This document shows, piece by piece, positions 55,291 to 64,000 of a stretch of DNA of 64,000 nt. The notes beneath the pieces were generated by a model. That model worked only from the letters and a program-made list of their open reading frames with translations, did not search any database and was not told where the DNA came from. This DNA is from Manduca sexta (lineage: Eukaryota > Arthropoda > Insecta > Lepidoptera > Sphingidae), in NCBI RefSeq assembly GCF_014839805.1, contig NC_051138.1:5702983-5766982 (forward strand), read 5' to 3'. Made by a program: the position numbers and the translations under genes. How positions within the stretch are numbered: the stretch's first letter is position 1; every line of letters begins with the position of its first letter.

Positions 55291-57654
55291 ATCAGTCGTA
55301 ATAAATTGCCTCCATAATATTCCCATTGTGGAACAGTTTGTCGCTTTACTGCCTACGAGGAAATTGTGTTTCCTTCATCCACTTCAGTTTATTTGACACT
55401 GGAATGCTTGGCAAACCAATTTGTTGCTGCGATTCTTTGCGTATTGTTTTGATTTGTTAGAATATATTAGTATGTGATGTGATTAATGTACGTTGTAATG
55501 ATTTGATAACACTTTATTAAAACGGAAGCTACTGGTTCTGGTTGGTAAAACTTACACCATAGACTTTCCAAAATTATAAGCTTTTTTATTTTTAACTTAT
55601 TTTTTGCTTTAATAAAACAAGAAAAACTACAAAGGTTACAACTTTTCATAAAAAATATCGATGATTCATGAACTCTACGAACCCGCAGTAAAAAAGCGTG
55701 ATGAAATAAAGGCCTAACATCCTTACCGCAGAAATCACCCGCGTCCAGCAATGGAACAATTGAATACACATTTATCATGTAATGTATAATTCTTAATAAT
55801 AATATTCATCAATCAACTAATGCCATATAATATATAACTACCTTTCACGGAAATAAAAGGATCTAATAACCAAAATTCTATTTTAAAATACTAATAAGTT
55901 CAAAGAAAACTAAATACCAAAGGTGATCTAACATCAGCGTCAATTTTTATATTAAAATAGGCATCCATCGAACCGTGAAGTACGCTGACCACAGAAGATC
56001 GTGACGCTACAAATAAAATTAAATCTTTCGATTATGTAATGGATCATAGATTCTAAACATAAGTTTCTAAATTTGAATTGTTGTTTCTTTTTTTAAATTT
56101 TCTATAAAATTAACGGTTATACAAGTGATTCACTTATTAGTCACATTCTCTAATGTAGAGAGAGTCGGTGTAAGGTTTTTTATGTGAAGTTACTTAGAAA
56201 ATTTAGTCCCGAACCAAACATATTAAAAAGTTTTATAGGTTGGCCTAGGTCGGGACACTTGATGAACTAAGATTTTTCGATTTACAGTCCAATTTCACAG
56301 AAACATAATCTTCTTCACTGCACTCATTACTATTTTTATTTCGTAATACTAAAATAATCGGGTCACAATATTTTTGCAAACGCACGAAGCATTGAAAAAA
56401 TTACAGAACGAGTTCAACAAAATTTATTAGCTCGGTGAACTGCATCAACAAAAACTTATTTCTTATCTTTTTGCCGCACTAAAAAAATATTTTTTCTACA
56501 CTAAAAAAATAGAATAAAAATATATAATTTGAATATAGAACCCCAAAACACAACAAAAATTTGGTTTCATCAATACGTCCACATATATCGCTGCTATCTT
56601 TTTTTACATAATAATATTTATAGTTTAAGAGCTTTGAATAAGGATGGTAGTTTGAAAATCACTACCATATTATAGCCTTAGGACAAGTGTATAACGGATG
56701 ACCTATATTATAGCTACGACAGAATAATGCCACATATATTTTCTTCACTGATTTTATTTACTAAGTTTTCCAAGAACAATAACTATTAATATCATGTACA
56801 GCGAATTAGTAAATCGATTTTTCCCGAAATTCCGGTAAGCGTACAAAAACTATAAACAAGTAACATTTTTAAATATTAAGTAACATATTTAATGAAGAAT
56901 AGCAATTGACAGCCTGCAAGTGATAACATTCAGGCAACCTGGGCCGGCACTAACGGCCAACAGCGACGGCCTCCCGTACTAGTACTACATAAATACTAGG
57001 AGTGTCGTACGCGCGTTTAATTAATTTGGCAACGCGCGTGTCTCAGACGCCGCATTGCAGTGTCTTGGTTTAATATTTCAATGAGAATCACTGCTTGGAC
57101 CAACGCCAGTCGGAGTGCGGAACACATTCTCGTTATTATTATTATTCGGACATTAGTTACTATGTAAATTATGAATGGATACCACGCGTTACCCTTACGC
57201 TGCGCCTTACCCTTCGAGTACACTGCTGACAAAATTTCAATGTAATACCTAATAGCTAATACTGTAATAATTGCGTATGATTTTGCATTAATGAACCATA
57301 GATGGACTATTACTCATTGTACACCTATCAGCTGGTTTTATTCGCTGTTGATTTTAGAAGAAAACTCGATTGTGCTAATGTAATTTCGTTCCTAAACATA
57401 CAAAATGTAGGTCACCGTTATACGAGTAAACTGCAATTCAGTTCCAAAGAATAATTCCTGTTAATAAATAATATTGACGTGTATTTTAAAATAGATTTTA
57501 TGGATGCAATAATTTTGAATTAAGACAACATTATTCCATTTAAATGTCTAAGTGACCATTAGTTTAACATTTCAAAGCATTTTCTAAAGCTATTAGTTGT
57601 AATGGCACGACATATAAAACTAGAAATGGAGGTATAAACATTTTTCATAAGATG

Positions 57655-57740
57655 TATGACGTGATCATTTGGATCGAGTCCTACAGCGCGTAGAGCTACC
57701 GGCCCCACGGCACCCACCGGCTCTACAAAGGTAATGAGCC
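57655..57740. other. Short GC-rich block with imperfect hairpin
   Basis: GTAGAGCTACCGG pairs imperfectly with CCGGCTCTAC about 20 nt later, in a GC-rich patch ending AAAG|GTAATG, a donor-like string on the plus strand. No acceptor or ORF accompanies it, so I do not call an exon. Confidence 0.3.
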
Positions 57741-59649
57741 AGTTATTTCAGTCTTTTGTTTATTTACAAAATATCACTCCGTTTGAAGGCGGACCATCAA
57801 AATGAGTCGTAAAGCTGAAAATTCCATAAAAAGTCGTGTTGATGACCTCCGTAATTGAACCTCGCTCTTTGTAGCAGAGACAATGGACGGAACCCTGCGC
57901 TTTGATTCTATTGATTAGAAAAAAAATTACGGCCCTATGAATGGAATAAGCGCGCACAAGTGCTACTTGTATCCGTATTCGTCTAGTCTAGACTGTATAT
58001 GACCTATTATTGTAGCTATAACGTAAGCAATCATCTGTGTCAATCAATGGCTGTACAATCTAAATACCAAAGCAACAGTTCCCGTTGATTTGCAAACGCT
58101 TGTATTATAGAGGAACGTTGTTCTAATTTCAAAGTTCAATTTTATCTTTTTTTTTTTCATACATAACGACTGCCTTATTCAGTGTATCATAATACTAAAA
58201 TTGAAATAATAAAGGGGTGTCTGCCTTACCTGTATGTATAACGAAATAACCGGTAGTCCAACAAACATCATTTATAATTCTAATATGAAACTACAAAAGA
58301 CTTAACATTGAAAGAAACTAAGCACTTCACAAAGAGTTAAGAGCGAACACCCCTGCGGAATGTAACACGAGACGCATTGCACTCGTTTATCTGCTGTCGA
58401 ACAATTATTGAAGCGTGAAGCACGGTCCTCCTATTATTTACACAGCGTTTTGTAATGCGGGCGTACCGTTTTTGAAAAATATCGCGTTTCCATGTGCATA
58501 GTGACACGAGTCCGCCGAGCGTCGAGTCCCGGACCCCTGTCGCTGCCGTTATTTGTATTCTAAAATTAAATTATTTTATAACTTTCATTTATTTAATTTG
58601 AACTACGAAGTTTGTTTTTTTATATTTTTGTGAGTGAGAAATTTGTTTAGAATTGAAATATAATTTTTCATTGTAATAAAATATTTGTTTAGGTACCTAC
58701 TGATTATAGAAATATCTGCTAAAATATATTTGACTTCATTAACTATAGAAGTACCGGTACGTTAAAAAATATTCATGAAACAATTTCCTGTGCCTCAGTT
58801 TATTTACAAATAAAACAAGACAATAAAGTATGTATTTAAAAAATAACTTTATATGTGGTCTCCCTCGTCAAAAATTACATAATTCAGTAAGTGAATTATA
58901 TAAAAACCGTATCACTCGCAGAGAACTCTGAGTTACTTTTTTTATTCTACAAAAACTTAAATACCAATTCCATAACTGGTATTGCTAATTACAGGTAAAA
59001 AGGGCAAACATAAAAAAATGTTGGCTTTAAAAATGTTTTGTCGATACAATCAGTGGAATCGTAATGGTGGAAACATGTCAATACATATTAGAACGAATGA
59101 CGGCCGCCACGGAACGGCTATACCTTTGCCCGACATTCGACTCGTATTCTTAACATTTTGTTTTTTTAAAAAGAGAATGTTGCTGGCCGGAAAATATTAT
59201 AGATAAAGTAAACTTGTTGAAGTGTTTTAATAAATAAAAAGGTTGAATGATGGAATTAAAAATAAATTAATTCTTTAGCAGTAACGCAACGTTAATTCAT
59301 CTGTCTTATTAATTTACAGAATAATTTGTTTTGTTACAATTGTATCTATTATTTTTCCCTGTAATCAAGATATCTATCATATGAAATAATATATGACAAG
59401 ATAATTATTTTTAATTGAGGAAATCTAATCATCATCGAGTAACGCCAAATGATTTGTTATTGAAGAATGTTGCATTAAATATACAGAACAAAAAATAGTA
59501 TAATTGTTCTAAATTTGAAATGAAATGTTTTAAGAAGACCAAATATCTTCAATCATATTCAAATCTCAATAAAAATACCTTATGTGACCAAAATAAAAGA
59601 GCAACGACGTAATGATATCATCAGCGAAGTGACGAGCTAACGTGATTTA

Positions 59650-59860
59650 ACGTCAAACAAAAATGTGAGTCAGCCGGGCGGGCCGCTTCCGCTGCCAATA
59701 AACAAACGGCGAATATTCGCACCGCGGCAATACAACACGCAAATTCAACTTTACGCCTCCCAAGCGCGCACTTGCGCAGCATTACATTTTTAAATCGCAC
59801 CGTGTGTAAGTGCATAATGAACTTGATATAGGCCTACCGCGCACCGCACGCCGCCGCGCG
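59650..59860. promoter_or_regulatory. GC-rich promoter-proximal block, first 0.7-0.9 kb of dac intron 1
   Basis: This non-repetitive GC-rich stretch lies close to the exon 1 donor. It includes an NRF-1-like GCGCACTTGCGCA at about 59765-59777 and several CGGC/GCCG motifs. It is a candidate intronic regulatory element of dac. The 64-residue minus-strand ORF here has no domain. Confidence 0.35.
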
Positions 59861-60541
59861 CCTTAACTAAACCACATTTTTTAATCTAACTTTACCGTTT
59901 GTAAAAATTACTATTTAAAAATTCATGTCTGAGCCGCTAATTAACGGGCACGTAACCCTTCTGTCGCGGGACCGCCGCTTTAAAATTTAACCCCGAGGAA
60001 ATATTTGGTGCGTATTAAAATGTTAAATATTAATGTAACGCGTTTTCCCTGGAAACACTTCCAGTGTTCACTCAACGGATTCAAGTTGGATTTAAAAGTA
60101 CTATAATAGTAATAAGTTAAAGCATTGCTGTTCGTCGATACCGGCCGTTCGAGGTATGCAGGTAAACCGACACTACACGTAGGCCTACATATTGTGCGTT
60201 TGACGGTTTAGTGGTGTGAGCTCGAATTACAAAACAATAAAGCAGACTTTAATCACTGTACTCGAGAGAGGAATGAAAAATAATTAAAAGGCATTTATTA
60301 AAAAAAACTTTAAACCCTTCGTACTCTAGTAATCTACGAAATTGGTAAAAAAAAAACAATCACATACACCAAATAAAATAAAAGAAATAAGCTGCTTATA
60401 CAAAATCAATTAACGAAACGCATAATTTCTAAATGCAGTTTGACGAATTTTCGGACGTAACGCAACACAAGTATAAATACAAGGGTATTGCAGACACGTG
60501 AGCCGGCGCAGACCAGACCGTGCGGTCTATTGTTTGACAAC

Positions 60542-60547
60542 ACGTAC
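60542..60547 (-). other. dac: 5' splice site of dac exon 1
   Basis: On the minus strand the exon ends CAAG and the intron starts GTACGT, close to the metazoan donor consensus. It falls directly after the conserved DACHbox-N residues DCTTA, where DACH-family proteins change from the conserved domain to a variable linker. The junction splits a codon after its second base (AG|N, giving Arg or Ser), so any following exon must begin in phase 2. Confidence 0.9.
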
Positions 60548-61113
60548 CTTGCGGTGGTGCAGTCCTTGTAGAGCACGTCGAAGTCCTTGCACGAGAGCAG
60601 CTTGCAGCGGTTCACGCCCGGCTGGATGGCGCCCAAACCGCGCAGGATGCGCACCTGTTCCACATTGCACACCAGCGGCACTATGTCCAGTCTTTTAAGC
60701 TTGGTGTACACCGTGTGCAGACCGCCCACCAGGTGCTTCAGGAACAGTTCGAACGCCTGCGGCAGGCACAACATCGTATCGCCCTGGATGATGAACGCGG
60801 CCACCTTCTGCCCGCGGTAGTCGACCAGCTTGCACTCGTTGGCCGACGGGTCCGAGGTGGATATCGGCGGTGGGCTGCCGTACCGAGGCGGGCCGTGGTG
60901 GTGCGCGGCCGCCATCAGCTCCAGCGGCGAGTGGTGCATCATCTGCAGCGAGCCCAGCAGCCCCAGGCCCGGCGGCGGCAACGGCAGCCGCGGTGCCAGC
61001 AACTGCGGCGGGCTCAGAGCCCTGGCCGGCGACGCCGCCTTCACCCTCGGCGAGCCCCCGGAGGAGCCGCTCACCTCGCTCGCGGTCGACGCTGAGTCCA
61101 CGGCGGACTCCAT
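60548..61113 (-). CDS. dac: Dachshund, first coding exon (DACHbox-N domain)
   Basis: This exon encodes the N-terminal part of Dachshund, a nuclear Ski/Sno-family cofactor of the eye, leg and neural determination network. The ATG at 61113-61111 has A at -3 and G at +4, and an in-frame TAG lies 18 nt upstream (61131-61129), so the start is well fixed for this exon. Residues 1-91 are low-complexity (Ser, Ala, Pro, with a His run at 71-73). Residues 92-188 match DACHbox-N, including FLKHLVGGLHTVYTKLKRL, VCNVEQVRILRGLGAIQPG and CKLLSCKDFDVLYKDCTTA. The coding part is 566 nt (188 codons plus AG) and ends at 60548 before a strong donor, AAG|GTACGT. Read-through would add unrelated residues and stop at 60406. 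The leader is shorter than I remember for the fly protein. Identification is from recalled family sequence and is very secure; the C-terminal DACHbox-C is not in the window. Confidence 0.96.
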
Positions 61114-61480
61114 GCTCGTCGAGAGAGACTACGCGCGCATCACACACCCGTCGTGCGCGCCGTGCCGCGCAACAATAAATAAAAAGCCCCGGCGAAACGA
61201 GGGCGCGGCCGCGCGCGCGCGCCCGCCCCGCCGCCCGAGCCCCATTGGCGGGCGGCCGGCGAGCGCGCGGCGCCATTGGGCGACGGCGGCGCGCCTGAGT
61301 CTCCGCCTCTTTTTTCGTGGCGTTGCGTGGCGAGCCCGCGAAGAAACGTTCCTGTTTCTTTTGAATGTGGCGCGGCGCGGCGCGGCGGTGTGCGCTCGTC
61401 GCTCGCCCGCCGCTCGTCGCTCGTGGCTCGCCGCCGCTCGCCCGCCGCGCCGCTGATGACAATGTCACTGGCAATCAATA
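61114..61480 (-). promoter_or_regulatory. dac: GC-rich 5' UTR and core promoter region of dac
   Basis: Composition jumps from AT-rich to strongly CpG- and GC-rich directly upstream of the dac ATG. On the minus strand there are two CCAAT boxes (plus-strand ATTGG at 61244-61248 and 61275-61279), about 130 and 165 bp upstream of the start codon. A GC-box cluster (CCCGCCCCGCC on the plus strand) lies near 61221-61231. A weak TATA-like run (CTTTTTATTTATTG, minus strand) is at about 61173-61186, which would place a start site near 61150 and a very short 5' UTR. A farther upstream start or a non-coding first exon cannot be excluded. Overlapping long ORFs here are by-products of high GC and were left out. 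Confidence 0.6.
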
Positions 61481-61619
61481 TACAACTAGGCTGCCGAATA
61501 CTAGCACTCGTCCCACCAACGACACGACACACCAACACCGACGCGGTGAAAACTCCTCTCACACTCTCTGCTTTCGCTGCGACTGCACCATAGTATTGTT
61601 ATATTACAGATAGATTAAC

Positions 61620-63339
61620 ATGTGTGTCCATAGTACGATTATCGGCACAGTTGGGATTGCCTGTATACCATTTTATTGTTTACTCACTGACAAATATTAC
61701 TGATATTGTTACTAATAACAAATTGTGAATACCTGAATAAATTGCAAAATAGAAAAAAGCTTTATTACAAATCAATTATAATTACAATTACATATAATTA
61801 AATGTTAGATACCTAAAAGAATTAAGTAACATGTCTACTGGGATAAATACATTTCTATGTTAATTCATAGTCATTGTTTTTAGGATTTACTTACCGTTTG
61901 AAACTGTTCAAAATATAAAAATAATAGAGATAGAGACATATAGAAGATATAACATTACTTAACAACTCTTATATTTCTGAAGATGTGAGAAACAGATTAC
62001 AATATAAAAAAAATAATGTATCTGAGCTGAATGAGTAGGTACACACATATCTAATATTTAAGTTAAATTTATTCCAAATATGAAACTATCTCGTAATTAA
62101 CATACCAACAGATAAAATTCTCTGTATGTAACTTAATATGCAAACACAAAGATAACTATTATTGAAAAATAAATTCAATTTCTAAGGTCACCTTGTATCA
62201 TTTATTCCCTTACCCACTAAAAGTAAAATTATAATTGACTCTTATGGCCTGTTAATAATGATCTATTTTCTTTGGGTTTTACAAAATAGTTTTCTATACG
62301 TACCTAATTCTATACATTTATACTTTGTCGTGCCCGTACCAATAAAAATATCAAAATGTAAAATATTTATGTTCCATTATAGAATTTGTTTTTTAAACTT
62401 CCATGACCTGTAAGACTAATATTATAATAATTCTTTTCCCACTAATGCCGTGTCCGAATCTTTCCCAAACAAATTAAAGGTGTCTGGTGTCTATAAAGAC
62501 CCCTTTAATTTATTTATTTATTTAAGTTCCTCCAACGAAGGATACACGGCATATAATAAAAACAATGTCGTAGCATTTTTACAATTAACAATGTGACGTG
62601 CCGCTTCAATTATAGGAGACCACAGCATATAATTGTTATTATTATAGAAATGGAAACAAGATTTTCGTCTTAAGATGGAAATAATTATGCCGAATAAATA
62701 CAGTCAATAAAATTCGATTTTTATAAATAAAAAGTAGAGTATAAGAGTTATAATTTTGGATATGAAACTTCTGCAGAAATTACATTTCTTATGAGTCATT
62801 CTTAAATAGAATACTAAAATCTACAATCGAGAGCAATTGTTTATCTATTTAGAATATATAAGGGAATATTATCAAGTAAATAAATAAAATAAAATTTATC
62901 GCAATTTAAAATAGTAGAGTCACCTGTAGATATTTGTGGATTTATAGGTACATAATTTTGAATATTTATTATTTTTTTATTATATTTGTCTACAAAATAA
63001 ATGGGCCGGCGTTTCAGCGAGAAAACCAACGAGAAATGTCAGCGTGCTGTTTGTAGTGAGTGAGATTTCCGGAGGGCCAAATACCTCTCTCTCTCCGCTA
63101 ATCCCTATTCCTTCCGGTAGCGTATCCATCATTGTATTGTAGGTATTTATGGGTGGATAAAGCTACTTAAAATCTGGTGACCTACTTGTTTAACGGTCTA
63201 TATAATAAAATAATATTCCTAAGAGTTCGTGCTAAATTAAATAAACGTCCAAAAATAATTACCTATGCATCCACAATTATAGAAAATTAAGGTAATTAGG
63301 ACTCTAGTAAGGTAGCTAGCTTCACATTATATAACTCTG
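61620..63339. other. AT-rich upstream intergenic DNA
   Basis: I see no gene here. The DNA is AT-rich with scattered short ORFs lacking any recognisable motif. One short imperfect hairpin is present: arms at 62471-62484 and 62498-62511 match at 13 of 14 positions around a 13-nt loop, followed by a TTTA run. It may be a transposon remnant. An upstream non-coding dac exon could lie here but cannot be seen from sequence alone. Confidence 0.5.
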
Positions 63340-63359
63340 TTTTCTTAAACACCATATAT

Positions 63360-63440
63360 TTGATGGGAATCGAACTTCCATCTTTTGTTTTTCAACTGAC
63401 ATCACGTGGTTGATATTCAATTATGGCTTGTGCCCATTTA
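63360..63440 (-). repeat. SINE family 1 head remnant
   Basis: On the minus strand a B-box-like GTTCGATTCCC (plus 63364-63374) and an A-box-like AGCCATAATTGA (plus 63417-63428) are in the same order as in the SINE at 1-246. The body beyond the B box is unrelated, so only a truncated head remains. Confidence 0.5.
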
Positions 63441-63577
63441 TCTATAATATATTAATACGTGAAGAAAAACAAAAGTGGCCTTTTTAAGCACATTGCGCGC
63501 ACTGAGGAGTCTAAGATTTAGCATAATTAAAGTTCATATATAGAAGGAATACGGAAAATAAAATGTACCTGTTATAG

Positions 63578-63725
63578 ATAAGTAGATAGATAATTCTTTA
63601 TTGAACTCCATATAACTAAAAGGGATAAAAACACATACTAATTAGCTATAAATAGTGCAACAATAAGCGGTCTTATCGCTAAAAGCGATCTCTTCCAGAC
63701 ATCCGTAGGATGAAATCTTTTCTAC
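63578..63725 (-). repeat. Probable non-LTR retrotransposon 3' end
   Basis: On the minus strand this carries GAGATCGCTTTTAGCGATAAG, a short stem-loop, then AT-rich sequence with AATAAAG and a final ATCT-type microsatellite tail. That order fits a LINE 3' UTR, and I recall the GCGATAAG stem-loop as common near the ends of lepidopteran LINE copies. No coding part is present. Confidence 0.5.
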
Positions 63726-64000
63726 GGAGAAGTTGGAGTGTAGATTTATTTATAATTAAATAAATAAAATACATAATAATAACTTACATAAAATAATAAT
63801 ATTTATTATATATTTACATGTACATTGACAAATATGAAGTAAGAGCATTTGAAATACAAATAATTATTTATGTTGCATTTGGATAGAATATGATACTTTG
63901 TATCTTGAACCTGCTGAGCTAAAGAGCTCTTCGTACAGGCACCGGCAGTGCGTGTAATATGTGTTACAAATATATAAAATTCGACGATCGGATTTCGACT

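Larger units (their letters stand above)
35069..60547 (-). other. dac: dac intron 1 (inferred), 25.5 kb
   Basis: This interval lies between the exon 1 donor and the acceptor of the candidate microexon. I see no ORF with recognisable protein similarity in it. It holds a complete Helitron, a partial Helitron-like element, a SINE-like repeat, a G-run island and several CpG-rich islands; the remainder is AT-rich unique-looking DNA. Long introns with enhancers are typical of dac and other developmental regulators, so much of it may be cis-regulatory. If the microexon is not used, the intron simply continues to the left window edge. Confidence 0.7.

Noticed and set aside
54851..55326. Overlapping ORFs of 127 and 132 residues on minus
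   Set aside because: They have no domain, overlap in different frames and sit in a CpG-rich block that removes stop codons. The region is kept as a regulatory candidate only.
57655..57740. Possible plus-strand exon ending AAAG|GTAATG
   Set aside because: No matching acceptor, ORF or known protein segment; the donor-like string alone is weak.
60406..60547. The C-terminal extension of the dac frame (from YVLSNN onward)
   Set aside because: It lies beyond a strong donor and lacks similarity to Dachshund, so it is intron read-through.
60695..61474. 259-residue minus-strand ORF and several plus-strand ORFs of 66-208 residues over dac exon 1
   Set aside because: They are other frames of the GC-rich exon and promoter. 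Only the frame starting at 61113 carries the conserved DACHbox-N sequence.

Overview
The window is AT-rich animal nuclear DNA, almost certainly from a moth or butterfly. The main evidence is the repeat content: a tRNA-derived SINE with a conserved tail and TAA-rich end, a second SINE-like family, a Helitron with TC and CTAG ends, and foldback elements of the kind common in Lepidoptera. There is no bacterial-style gene packing.

One gene is recognisable: dachshund (dac), on the minus strand. Its first coding exon (61113 down to 60548) has an ATG in good context, an in-frame upstream stop, a short Ala/Pro/Ser/His-rich leader and the DACHbox-N (Ski/Sno-like) DNA-binding domain. It ends in phase 2 at a strong donor. 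A GC-rich promoter-like block with two CCAAT boxes and GC boxes lies just upstream. About 25.5 kb downstream is a 27-nt microexon candidate (35068 down to 35042) with strong splice signals and the exact phase needed to extend dac in frame. No later dac exon was recognised, so the rest of the gene should lie left of position 1, and at least 60 kb of the window is dac intron.

Layout on the plus-strand ruler: 1-35041 is the partial second intron, carrying SINE pieces, a 24-nt-arm palindrome (4582-4631), a rearranged SINE (14748-15101), a foldback element (16721-16914), a MITE-like element (17227-17410), short tandem repeats and CpG-rich islands. 35042-35068 is the microexon. 35069-60547 is the first intron, holding an apparently complete 1.2-kb Helitron (40111-41336) with an internal 123-bp tandem array, a second SINE-like copy, a G-run island and a CpG-rich island at 54880-55290. 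60548-61113 is exon 1. 61114-61480 is 5' UTR and promoter. 61620-64000 is AT-rich upstream DNA with a SINE head and a probable LINE 3' end.

Most of the sequence is therefore likely regulatory landscape for a developmental transcription cofactor, peppered with decayed transposons. The short ORFs elsewhere look like chance or repeat-derived frames.
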